The translations under genes and the position numbers were made by a program. Positions 8,434 through 16,493 of a DNA stretch of 64,000 nt are shown piece by piece (within the stretch, counting starts at the first letter, position 1; the number at the start of each line of letters is the position of its first letter). This stretch comes from Pseudomonadota bacterium (GTDB lineage Bacteria > Pseudomonadota > Gammaproteobacteria > Burkholderiales > Burkholderiaceae_C). The notes under the pieces were generated by a model that searched no databases, was not told the DNA's origin, and was given only the letters and a program-made list of their open reading frames with translations. The stretch covers positions 186,001-250,000 of the forward strand of contig JAIUPQ010000004.1 of assembly GCA_020161145.1 (NCBI GenBank). Direction: 5' to 3'.

Positions 8434-9630
8434 TCATTCCTGCGTAGCCCGAAAGTATCGCCGCTTCGGATCTTGTGGGCTGGAGCCGATCTCCCGAATC
8501 AGGCCACGCTCCACCAGGCTGGCCAGGCGGGTGCGGGCCGCGCGCGGGGTGCGCGCGATCTGCGCCGCGATCTCGCGGGTGGACAGTCCGTCTCCTTCCG
8601 ACAAGGCGTCCAGGATCGCCTGATCCATGTCGCCCAGCCTTGGCGCCTGCTCGCGCGTGGTGTGCAGCGTGACCCGAAAGCGCGAACCCACCTCTTCCAG
8701 CATCGGAGCTGGCAAGCCGGCGTCGCGGCAGGCCGCGCTCATGCGTTGGATGCCGCTGCCCCATTGCTCGATCAGGCCCAGCTCCTGGAACACGCGACCT
8801 ATGACGCGGTTGCGCAGCTTCGAAACGCCACGTCGCAGGTCGCCTACCGTCAGGCCTGGCGGCAGCAGGCCGGGACTCTCGATCTCTACCCGGTCGTCGA
8901 AGATGGCCACCCGGATCGGCGCGCCACGCTGCGCATAGTCGGCGTGCACCACGGCGTTGACAACGGCTTCGCGCAGCGCCACCGGCGGCAGGCTCCAGGT
9001 GTCGGTGCGCCGCATGACACCGATGTCGTAGCCATGCAGGCCATGTTTCTGAACAAACTCGATGGCAGCTTGAACCAAATGGGGCAAGGCGCCATGCAGC
9101 GCCGCCGAATCGACGATGCGGGCCTTGTCGAGGCCGGCAAACCGTCCAGCCTGAACCCAGGCGTCGGGGAATTGGGCACGCCGAACGTCAGGGCTGCGTC
9201 CGAACAGCAGAATGCCACCAACAGTGGGCACTTTCCGGCCTTGATGGGGTACCAGCAGGCGCAGTGTCTCCATGTCGGTCTTCTTCAGCTTGCGCATGGG
9301 CGCAAAGCACTCTGAAGCCGCTCTGAAGTCCAGCGCTTCAGAGTCCAGCTCCGGTATGGCCTGCTCGTCAAAGGACTTGCCCAGGCTGGTGCGTTGCAAC
9401 TCGGCGACCAACTCATCGTCTGCGCGCCGGTTCGTGGATCCGACCCGCACGACGACACCGGTCTCGAGCCCAGCTGCCCTCAGATAGTGAGGCCGGGTCG
9501 GGCTTGGATACACCTGAACGGCCAGCACATGCGTGCTGCGCCAAGGTAGCACTTCGATATCAGGCACCAGGCGCGGGGCGATCCCGTCACTGAGCACACT
9601 GGCAAGGCGCTCCTCCAGCGTTCCGCACAT
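8434..9630 (-). CDS. AlbA_2/schlafen-type ATP-binding transcriptional regulator, N-terminally truncated
   Basis: 398 aa. The order is: remains of an AlbA_2 (schlafen-like) domain (VVVRVGSTNRRADDELVAELQR), a middle region, a GHKL-type ATPase module (LREAVVNAVVHADY, ESPGLLPPGLTVGDLRRGVSKLRN, GLIEQWGSGIQRM), and a C-terminal winged helix (ILDALSEGDGLSTREIAAQIA). Homologues normally begin 60-80 residues earlier with an EFKR...AFANTxGG segment. Here the frame starts at MCGTLEERLAS inside the first domain, and no upstream sequence supplies the missing part. It is probably a 5'-deleted gene. Such proteins are common in accessory and defence-rich DNA; the role here is unknown. Confidence 0.7.
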   Translation of the reverse strand: MCGTLEERLASVLSDGIAPRLVPDIEVLPWRSTHVLAVQVYPSPTRPHYLRAAGLETGVVVRVGSTNRRADDELVAELQRTSLGKSFDEQAIPELDSEALDFRAASECFAPMRKLKKTDMETLRLLVPHQGRKVPTVGGILLFGRSPDVRRAQFPDAWVQAGRFAGLDKARIVDSAALHGALPHLVQAAIEFVQKHGLHGYDIGVMRRTDTWSLPPVALREAVVNAVVHADYAQRGAPIRVAIFDDRVEIESPGLLPPGLTVGDLRRGVSKLRNRVIGRVFQELGLIEQWGSGIQRMSAACRDAGLPAPMLEEVGSRFRVTLHTTREQAPRLGDMDQAILDALSEGDGLSTREIAAQIARTPRAARTRLASLVERGLIREIGSSPQDPKRRYFRATQE

Positions 9631-9712
9631 CTCTGGCTACAGACAGCGGAGAAATTTCCAGCGTCAGGCGCTCTTCGAGGAAGTGATTCGACAACTTGCC
9701 GCCTGACCTCAG

Positions 9713-10263
9713 TTGGAAGACGCGGCACGCAAAGCCGTCGAGTTACCTGCGACCGCGCCGCTGGTCGGGCGATTCGAGGCGGTTCGAGTGGCGCCGCCTG
9801 CCCTCGCACATCGCGTACAGGAGCGGCAAGCCTATTACCCGTCTGCCTTGGTGCAGCGCGACTACCTGATGCATGAGGCCAGCAACCAGAGTCTGGGTCT
9901 GGCAGGCGAGGAGTTCGTCGTGGACTACGAACGGTGGCGACCCATTCAACGGGGGTGTGAACACCTGGCGGCCAGAATCGAGCACACGTCAAAGGTGCGT
10001 GGCGACGGTGCGGGGTACGACGTCCTCTCGTTCGAAGAAGACGGTCGCGAGCGGTTCATCGAAGTCAAGACGACGGCCTATGCGAAAGAGACCCCTTTTT
10101 CATCAGTGACCGCGAACTTCGGTTCGCGAACTCGCATGAGCTGGCGTTTTGCTTGTATCGGGTCTTTGAGTTCAGACGGACGCCGCGAATGTTCGCGCTG
10201 AGGGGGCAACTGGATGGCCAATGTCGGCTGGACCCAACGACTTACATGGCCTCGTTCGCGTAG
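9713..10263 (+). pseudogene. DUF3883 (NO VEIN C-terminal-like) gene, frameshifted
   Basis: The first frame (TTG 9713) contains NQSLGLAGEEFVVDYE, RIEHTSKVRGDGAGYDVLSFEEDG and RFIEVKTTAYAKETPF, the core of DUF3883, a restriction-endonuclease-like fold found in defence proteins. After position about 10090 the frame turns to nonsense. The proper C-terminus (FISDRELRFANSHELAFCLYRVFEFRRTPRMFALRG, in part) continues in the next frame to TAG 10261-10263. One base missing from the C4T5 run near 10090-10099 explains this. The N-terminus is also probably incomplete: a related-looking frame just upstream (ALFEEVIRQLAA) is cut by TGA. It is convergent to the truncated AlbA gene. Confidence 0.75.
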
Positions 10264-10376
10264 GCCTGCAAGCCCGCGCAGGGCCAGGCTCTGCAAGTCG
10301 AATCGTCACGCGTTCACTGTTTTTTTGCGCCCAAGGTTGGGTGTATTCAGCAACACAGATCGGACGCCTTGAAACC

Positions 10377-10494
10377 CTATTCGATGTTCTGCACCTGCTC
10401 GCGCATCTGCTCGATCAGCACCTTCATGTCCACGCTGACGGCGGTCAGCTCCAGGGCGGCGGACTTGCTGCCCAGGGTGTTGGCCTCGCGGTGC
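10377..10494 (-). pseudogene. Detached 3' end of yicC (direct-repeat copy 1)
   Basis: The minus strand encodes the last 38 residues of YicC (HREANTLGSKSAALELTAVS... to QNIE, TAG). Positions 10381-10494 match 24056-24169 of the intact yicC at 111 of 114 bases. Upstream the match stops abruptly at 10494, where a cupin gene fragment begins. Its stop codon (TAG) and downstream sequence differ from those of the intact copy (TGA). It is therefore the old chromosomal 3' end, or a second allele, left at the far side of the inserted island. Confidence 0.9.
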
Positions 10495-10725
10495 GGCAAT
10501 GTGCACGGTTGCCTTTCCGCTGCGCACCACGAAGACCTCGTCGACCTCGACATCGGTGCTCACGCTGGGCGAAATCTCCCACAGACCGATGTCCGCACCG
10601 GCGACGCCATCCACTCGGCGCGGCCCGACACGTGCCAAGCCCGAGACGGTCGACTAGGCAGGCTGCATGCGCTCGTCCAGCGGGAGGTTCAAGGCGTCGA
10701 TGACGCGGTTGTGCGAAAGGGACAT
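10495..10725 (-). pseudogene. Cupin-domain gene, truncated and with an in-frame amber codon
   Basis: The frame starts at ATG 10725 (MSLSHNRVIDALNLPLDERMQPA), meets TAG at 10654-10656, and continues in the same frame as STVSGLARVGPRRVDGVAGADIGLWEISPSVS and TDVEVDEVFVVRSGKATV. The latter is a typical DUF861-type cupin core. The rest of the barrel is missing because the sequence joins the yicC fragment at 10494/10495. Such small cupins often accompany PuuB-like oxidoreductases and aldehyde dehydrogenases in amine catabolic clusters, exactly the two genes upstream here. Both the stop and the truncation make it non-functional. Confidence 0.75.
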
Positions 10726-10754
10726 ATTCGTTGCGGCGCGTGGCTGTGCGATGG

Positions 10755-12158
10755 TCAGGAGTCGAAGCCCAGGCCGAGCGCATCGGCGGTGCGCAGCAGC
10801 AATCCTCGCCTGCCCTGTCGATGATCGGCGCGGTCCAGCGCACGCCGCATCGTCTGCACGGTGGCGTAGGCAATGGGCTCGGGAGGGAAGGGGATCGGCA
10901 TCTCGCGCACCATGCGCAGTCTCGTGCGCTTGGTGTCCAGGCCCGCCAGGCGATCCAGCAGGACTTCGGCGGCGAAGCGGGTGGCGCCGACGCCCAGGCC
11001 AGTGAAGCCGGCGGCATACGCTACCCGGCCCCGCAAGGCTTGCGCGTAGAACGCGCAAAAGCGCGTGGACGTGTCGATGGCGCCAGCCCAGCGGTGCGAG
11101 AACCGCAGACCCTCGAGTTGCGGGAATGTGGTGAAGAAGTGGCTTGCCAGTCGCTGGAACGAGGCCGGCCGCTGCTCGTGCCCAGCATCGACCCGGCCGC
11201 CGTAGTGGTAGATCGCGTCGTAGCCGCCGAAGAGGATGCGCTGGTCGCGGGTGATGCGGTAGTAGTGAAACTGGTTGGCCATGTCGGTCAACCCCTGGCG
11301 GTTCGACCAGCCGATGGCCGCGAGCTGCGCAGCGCTCAGCGGCTCGGTCATGAGCACGTAGTCGTACACGGGTATGGTGTGCAGGCGCCAGCGCCGCAGC
11401 AGCGATGGGAAGGCGTTGGTCGCCAGCACCACTTGCTTCGCCCACACCTGTCCTTGCTCGCACGCGACGACGACATGACTGCGCTCATTGCGTATGCCAC
11501 TGGCAGCGGTGTGCTCGAAGAACTCGACGCCCAGTCTGGCCGCGGCCGCAGCCAGCCCGGTCGCCAGCTTGCCCGGATGCAGCATCGCGCAGCCCTCGCG
11601 GTCCCACGCTCCGGCCAGGAAGATGGGCGAGTTCACTTCGGCGCGCACGCTGCCCTGGTCGAGGAAGCCGGGCTCACCGCGGATCCAGTCGACCTGGTGG
11701 GGCTCTACGGCCACGGTGAGCACGCCGCTGCGTTCGTAGTCGCAGTCGACGTCGTAGCGCTGCAGCGTCCGCTCGATGGCATCCAGATTGGCCTGTCCCA
11801 TCGCGGCGAGTTGTTGCATCTCTTGCGGCCAGCGCCGCAGGCCGTTCGCCTCCCCGTGGGTCAGCGTCGCCTCGCAGAAGCCGCCGTTGCGTCCGGAGGC
11901 CGCCCAGCCGAGTTGCTGGGACTCGACCAGGACGACGCGCCGTTGCGGGTCGCGTTCCTTGGCGATCAGTGCGGCCCACAGACCGAGGAAGCCACCGCCG
12001 ACGACGGCGAGATCGGCCTGCACCTCGCTCAACAGGGCCGGGTGCTGGGGCTTGGAAGGCAGGTCGTCCAGCCAGAACGGGCGATTGACTGTGCCCGACA
12101 GCGCATGGGCCACGACGGCGGGCTGCGGGGGCTGGCGTTCGAAGATGGTGGTAGGCAT
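10755..12158 (-). CDS. FAD-dependent oxidoreductase (DAO family, PuuB-like)
   Basis: 467 aa. The FAD-binding Rossmann motif VVGGGFLGLWAA is at about residues 52-63, followed by VESQQLGWAASGRNGGF, the flavin loop of PuuB/glycine-oxidase-like enzymes, and a C-terminal GFTGLGVGATRFAAEVLLD FAD segment. PuuB-type enzymes oxidise an amine to an aldehyde with release of ammonia and H2O2. The aldehyde dehydrogenase encoded 20 bases upstream would oxidise the product. I chose ATG 12158, preceded by GAGG; a longer frame into the previous gene is a shadow. The substrate is unknown. Confidence 0.85.
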   Translation of the reverse strand: MPTTIFERQPPQPAVVAHALSGTVNRPFWLDDLPSKPQHPALLSEVQADLAVVGGGFLGLWAALIAKERDPQRRVVLVESQQLGWAASGRNGGFCEATLTHGEANGLRRWPQEMQQLAAMGQANLDAIERTLQRYDVDCDYERSGVLTVAVEPHQVDWIRGEPGFLDQGSVRAEVNSPIFLAGAWDREGCAMLHPGKLATGLAAAAARLGVEFFEHTAASGIRNERSHVVVACEQGQVWAKQVVLATNAFPSLLRRWRLHTIPVYDYVLMTEPLSAAQLAAIGWSNRQGLTDMANQFHYYRITRDQRILFGGYDAIYHYGGRVDAGHEQRPASFQRLASHFFTTFPQLEGLRFSHRWAGAIDTSTRFCAFYAQALRGRVAYAAGFTGLGVGATRFAAEVLLDRLAGLDTKRTRLRMVREMPIPFPPEPIAYATVQTMRRALDRADHRQGRRGLLLRTADALGLGFDS

Positions 12159-12178
12159 TGAACCTCGGCGGTGGCGGA

Positions 12179-13663
12179 TCAAGCCTGCGCGTACCAACCC
12201 ACCGGGCCGGGGTGCAGGTTGATGTTGACCTGCTTGACTTGCTGGTACTCCAGCAAGCCATTGACACCGAGGTCGCGGCCGTAGCCGCTCATCTTGTAGC
12301 CACCCCAAGGGGCTTCGTTGAACGTCGGGTTGTAGCAGTTGATCCAGGTGATACCGGCGCGCAATTCCTTCATCACGCGCAGTGCTCGGGCACCGTCACT
12401 GGTGAACACGCCGCCGGCCAAGCCGTAGCGGGTATCGTTGGCCATCGTGATTGCCTCCTGCTCGGTGCGGAAGGTTTGGATCGAGACCGCCGGGCCAAAC
12501 ACCTCCTCGCGCACGATTTCCATGTCGGGTGTGCAGCCGTCGATCACGGTGGGCTCGACGAAGTAGCCGCGCTCACAGCCGTCAGCCACATGACGCCGGC
12601 CGCCGCAGACCACGCGGGCGCCGGATGCCCGGGCGCGGTCGATGAAGCCCAGCACCTTGTCGAGTTGGGCCTGCGAGACGATGGCACCGATGTCCGGATT
12701 GGTCAGCCCTGGGCCGATCCGCATGCCGCGCGCGCGTTGCGCCAGTCGCTCGACGAAGCGATCTTTCAGACTCTCTTCGATGAGGATGCGCGAGCCAGCC
12801 GAGCACACCTGGCCCTGATTGAAGAACACGCCGATCATGGCCCACTCGACGGCGCCTTCGAAGTCGGCATCGGCAAAGATGATGTTGGGCGACTTGCCGC
12901 CGAGTTCGAGCCCGACCTTCTTCAGGTTTCCCACGGCCTGCGTCGCGATGACCTGGCCGGTGCGCGTGCTGCCGGTGAAGGTGATCATGTCGACCTGATC
13001 GCTGGCGGCCAGTTCCTGGCCTGCGGCGGGGCCCGTGCCCAGCACGAGGTTGGCGGTGCCGGGAGGCAGCCCCACCTTCTCGAAGATCTTGAAAAGCTCG
13101 ATGGCTGAAAGTGGCGTCAGCTCGCTGGGCTTGAGCACCACGCTGTTGCCGGCGGCCAACGCCGGGGCCAGCTTCCAGGTGGCCATCAGCAGCGGGTAGT
13201 TCCACGGTGTGATCAGGCCGCACACCCCCACGGGCTCGTGCATCGCGTAGGCGTGCATCTCACCAAAACCGTCGGGCACCTCGTACACGCCGCCCTGCGG
13301 CTTGCCGATGAGGCCCGCGTAGTACCGGAAGCAGGCCACCGCGTCGTCGACATCTGCCTGGGCTTCGCGCAGCGGCTTTCCGTTGTCCAGGCAGTCGACC
13401 TCGGCCAGACGCCCAGCATCGGCCTGAATGACATCGGCAACCTTGTACAGCAGCGCGGCGCGCTTTGCGCCGCTCATCCGGCGCCAGGTTCCTATCTCGT
13501 AAAACGCGCGTCGTGCTGCGGCGATGGCCAGTCGCGTGTCCTCGACGGTGCTGTCGGCCACCTGCGCCAGTACGCTGCCGTCGGCCGGATTGATCACGTT
13601 GCGTAAGGTCCCTGCCGTTGCAGGGCGCCAAGCGCCATCAATGAAGTTCATCGCTGGAGACAT
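12179..13663 (-). CDS. NAD(P)+-dependent aldehyde dehydrogenase (betaine-aldehyde DH-like)
   Basis: 494 aa class-1/2 aldehyde dehydrogenase. It shows ITPWNYPLLM, the cofactor site FTGSTRTGQ, the general base Glu253 in LELGGKSPN and the nucleophile Cys287 in NQGQVCSAGSR. C-terminal GGYKMSGYGRDLG is also typical. It oxidises an aldehyde to a carboxylic acid. ATG 13663 is preferred because GAGG lies nine bases ahead; an in-frame GTG three codons earlier is weaker. Together with the FAD oxidoreductase it forms an amine-to-acid oxidation pair in the island operon. Confidence 0.9.
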   Translation of the reverse strand: MSPAMNFIDGAWRPATAGTLRNVINPADGSVLAQVADSTVEDTRLAIAAARRAFYEIGTWRRMSGAKRAALLYKVADVIQADAGRLAEVDCLDNGKPLREAQADVDDAVACFRYYAGLIGKPQGGVYEVPDGFGEMHAYAMHEPVGVCGLITPWNYPLLMATWKLAPALAAGNSVVLKPSELTPLSAIELFKIFEKVGLPPGTANLVLGTGPAAGQELAASDQVDMITFTGSTRTGQVIATQAVGNLKKVGLELGGKSPNIIFADADFEGAVEWAMIGVFFNQGQVCSAGSRILIEESLKDRFVERLAQRARGMRIGPGLTNPDIGAIVSQAQLDKVLGFIDRARASGARVVCGGRRHVADGCERGYFVEPTVIDGCTPDMEIVREEVFGPAVSIQTFRTEQEAITMANDTRYGLAGGVFTSDGARALRVMKELRAGITWINCYNPTFNEAPWGGYKMSGYGRDLGVNGLLEYQQVKQVNINLHPGPVGWYAQA

Positions 13664-13694
13664 TTTGTGCACCTCAATCGTTGCGTCGCGGTGA

Positions 13695-14927
13695 TCACGC
13701 CGACACCTGGCCCAGACCGGGAGTCATGCCAGTGAGCTTTCGGTGAGCCCACGCGCACAGGAGCAGACTCACGCTCAGTGGCACGACAAACCCCGCCAGC
13801 ATGTGTTGCTGCCCAAAGCCCAAGGAGAGCAAAGCGGCTCCGCCTAGCGGCCCCAAGGCTTGCCCCAGGCCCTGTGCGGCAGGAACGAGTGCGGCAGCGC
13901 GCCCCGTGCGGTCGATCGCACCGAGCGATGTCTGCTGGAAGAGCGTGACCAGGGCCCAGGTCGTGCCGCCGAGTGTCACCCGAATCACGTAGTCGACAGA
14001 ATCCCGCAAAGGCACCACCCAAGCCAGCATGACCGCCGCGCACAGCGCCATGGCCAGGAGCAGCGGCGCCTGTTGCCCGAACTTCGTAGAGGCGCGCCAG
14101 GCGAAGAGGCAAGCGGTGGCGGCGACCAGGCTCGCGCTGGCGAAGGCCAGGCTCACTGTCACTGCTGGCATTCCTGCTTCATGGGCCACGCTCTCTGCAT
14201 AGGACCAACTCACTCCAGGTCCCGTCTGGAACAGCGTGACCGCAAACAGTGCCAGCAGACCGAGCTGGCGAAGCGGTGGTTCGCTGGAGCGATTCGGACC
14301 GGCTTTGCCGGCGTTCCGCTGCTCAGGGACGAGAACCGGTATCCAGGGCAGTGCCAAGACGGCAAGAGCAACCAGGGCAAGCACAGTTACGAGTGCGGCT
14401 TGAAATCCCCACTTCTCCGTGAGCAGCGGAATGCCGGCCAGTTCCAGTGCGCCGACGATGACGCCGGCCGCGTTCAGGATGCCGACGTTGCGCACTGGTG
14501 CAGACGAGCGCGTCAGTACGGCAACAGCGACGGAGTAGCTCATGCCGCATCCAAAGCCGCTCAGGGCTCTCAATAGACAAGCCGGTCCAATGGTCGTCAC
14601 GATGAATGTGGTCATCGTCGCCGCCAGCAACAGCGACACGCCCAGCGACGCCAAGATCCTGGTTGAGACGAAACGCATGGCCCAGGCGGTCGTGCAGGAT
14701 CCCAGCAACATGCCGGCCAGCTCAGCGGATCCCAGCCACCCGACCTCGGTCTCGCCGAAGCCGAGCGAACGCGCCATCGTCGCCAGAATGACCGGCAAGG
14801 CGTTGAAGACAGCGCCGGCTCCCACGCTGACCACCGTGCAGCCGAGCACGGTTCGAGCGTGGTCGAGATCGGCGATGCCGAGATGCGTGGATTCAGTGTT
14901 CATGTTGGCGGGTCGATCAAGCGGCAT
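13695..14927 (-). CDS. MFS transporter
   Basis: 410 aa with about twelve hydrophobic segments in two halves. A loop of about 25 polar residues (RNAGKAGPNRSSEPPLRQ) separates them, and GFGCGMSYSVAVAVLTRS is an MFS-like TM5 stretch. It is probably an inner-membrane importer or exporter of the compound handled by the island, or of a product. Starts at 14927 (MPLD) or 14903 (MNTES) are both possible and neither has a strong ribosome binding site; a purine-rich AGAGA precedes the first. It lies between the amidase and aldehyde dehydrogenase genes. Confidence 0.8.
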   Translation of the reverse strand: MPLDRPANMNTESTHLGIADLDHARTVLGCTVVSVGAGAVFNALPVILATMARSLGFGETEVGWLGSAELAGMLLGSCTTAWAMRFVSTRILASLGVSLLLAATMTTFIVTTIGPACLLRALSGFGCGMSYSVAVAVLTRSSAPVRNVGILNAAGVIVGALELAGIPLLTEKWGFQAALVTVLALVALAVLALPWIPVLVPEQRNAGKAGPNRSSEPPLRQLGLLALFAVTLFQTGPGVSWSYAESVAHEAGMPAVTVSLAFASASLVAATACLFAWRASTKFGQQAPLLLAMALCAAVMLAWVVPLRDSVDYVIRVTLGGTTWALVTLFQQTSLGAIDRTGRAAALVPAAQGLGQALGPLGGAALLSLGFGQQHMLAGFVVPLSVSLLLCAWAHRKLTGMTPGLGQVSA

Positions 14928-14984
14928 GCACGTTCTCTGCAGCTATGGGCAGCGTCTCGCGGCCCACGGGCTTCTCTGGCCCTG

Positions 14985-16442
14985 TCAGCAGGGAGGGCGA
15001 TGGCCCGCCCACGGGGATATGGCTTCAAACGCCGCAGCCGCTCGCAGCACGGCGAGGTCACGCCCGTGGCCGGCCGCGATTTGCAGGCCCACGGGGAGGC
15101 CATCGCGCGTGAAGCCGGCTGGTACCGTGATAGCGGGATAGCCCGCGTGGCTGATGGCCTCGGTGAAGCGCTGGTTCTCCATTGCGGGCTCGCGCGTCTT
15201 GATGCCGTCCAGTTCGAGCGGCCCACCGGCCGGCCCGGGGTGCTTGAAGGCGGCACAAGGCGTGGTCGGCCAAACGAGCAGGTCGTAGCGCTCGAAGACT
15301 TTGGCGAACGTGTTGTGGATTTGAGTCCGGACGTCTGTCTGCGTGCGGACGTAGGTCAGCAGGTCGATGCCTGCGCCACGATCGGCCAGCGTCCGCACCA
15401 CCGCAGGGATCTGCTGCGGATCGGCGTAAGGCAGGAGCTTGTCCTGGACGAGCGCGGCGACGGCCGGACCCCAGAAGTTCAAGAAGTACTCATACGGGTC
15501 GGGGAGTTCAAGGTCGATGCGATCTACCCGGGCGCCGAGATCACGCTCGAACCTCGAGACGGCGGCGGTGACGACCCGAGAGACCTCGGCCTCCACCGGG
15601 CCGCTGCGCAGGTCCGGGCAGAAGGCGATGCGCAGCCCGTGCACGCAGGCGTCAGCGATCCCGGCCAGGTAGTCGTCCGGCCGCTCCTGGATCGACACCG
15701 CATCGTAGGGGTCCGGTCCCGCCACCAGGCCGAGCATCCAGGCGCAGTCCTTGACGGTACGCGTGATCGGGCCGACCACGGTGACGGTGTCGTAGTTGCC
15801 CTGTTCGCCGCCCATCGGAATGCGGCCCGGTGATGGCTTGAGGCCGACGACGCCGCACAGGGCAGAAGGAACGCGGATCGAACCGCCACCGTCACTGCCA
15901 GTGGCCAGTGGTCCGAACCCGGCAGCCACTGCGGCGGCCGCGCCGCCGCTCGACCCGCCGGTCGTGCGGCTCACGTCCCATGGGTTGTTCGTAACGCCCG
16001 TCAACAGACTCTCGGTGACGCTGTGGAGCCCAAACTCCGGCGACGTCGTCTTGCCGAGCAAAATGGCGCCATGGGCCTTCAGGCGGGCCCAGATCGGTGC
16101 ATCCGATTCGGGCACGTGGTCGGCGAACACCTGCGATCCGTACGTCGTCCTGATGCCGGCGGTGTCCTCGAGGTCCTTCACCGTCACCGGCACGCCGTGC
16201 AACGCCGGCAGTCGGTCGGCCGGCGTGCGCATCAGCGCCGCCTCTGCGGCGCGGGCCTCCTCCATCGCTTCCTCTGCGCGCAGCGTCACGAAGGCGTTGA
16301 TTCGAGGTTCCAGTCGCTCGATTCGTTGGACAAAGGCGCTCATCAACTCGACCGGCGAGAGCTCGCGGCGGCGTATGGCGGCGGCCAGATCGACGGCGGC
16401 CGTGAAGCAGAGCGTGTCGGTCTCTTGGGAGGGTGGGTTCAT
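14985..16442 (-). CDS. Amidase (amidase-signature family)
   Basis: 485 aa. The Ser-cisSer-Lys triad is visible: Lys89 in VTVKDLEDTAG, Ser165 in TTGGSSGGAAAAVA and the nucleophile Ser188 in GSDGGGSIRVPS. The family hydrolyses carboxamides (GatA, indoleacetamide hydrolase and many others). GatB and GatC are absent here and the setting is catabolic, so tRNA amidation is unlikely. ATG 16442 (MNPPSQ) is chosen; a start four codons earlier is possible. In this operon it would release an acid and an amine, or ammonia, from an amide substrate. That is inference. Confidence 0.85.
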   Translation of the reverse strand: MNPPSQETDTLCFTAAVDLAAAIRRRELSPVELMSAFVQRIERLEPRINAFVTLRAEEAMEEARAAEAALMRTPADRLPALHGVPVTVKDLEDTAGIRTTYGSQVFADHVPESDAPIWARLKAHGAILLGKTTSPEFGLHSVTESLLTGVTNNPWDVSRTTGGSSGGAAAAVAAGFGPLATGSDGGGSIRVPSALCGVVGLKPSPGRIPMGGEQGNYDTVTVVGPITRTVKDCAWMLGLVAGPDPYDAVSIQERPDDYLAGIADACVHGLRIAFCPDLRSGPVEAEVSRVVTAAVSRFERDLGARVDRIDLELPDPYEYFLNFWGPAVAALVQDKLLPYADPQQIPAVVRTLADRGAGIDLLTYVRTQTDVRTQIHNTFAKVFERYDLLVWPTTPCAAFKHPGPAGGPLELDGIKTREPAMENQRFTEAISHAGYPAITVPAGFTRDGLPVGLQIAAGHGRDLAVLRAAAAFEAISPWAGHRPPC

Positions 16443-16493
16443 GGTGCTGCCCAAAGTGAACTGGGGGAAGTGGGGGGCGAGTGCCTGCCGCGT

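Noticed and set aside
10445-11463. Minus-strand open frames overlapping the FAD oxidoreductase
   Set aside because: Out of frame with the enzyme and without domains; only the short part 10654-10725, the cupin N-terminus, is meaningful.
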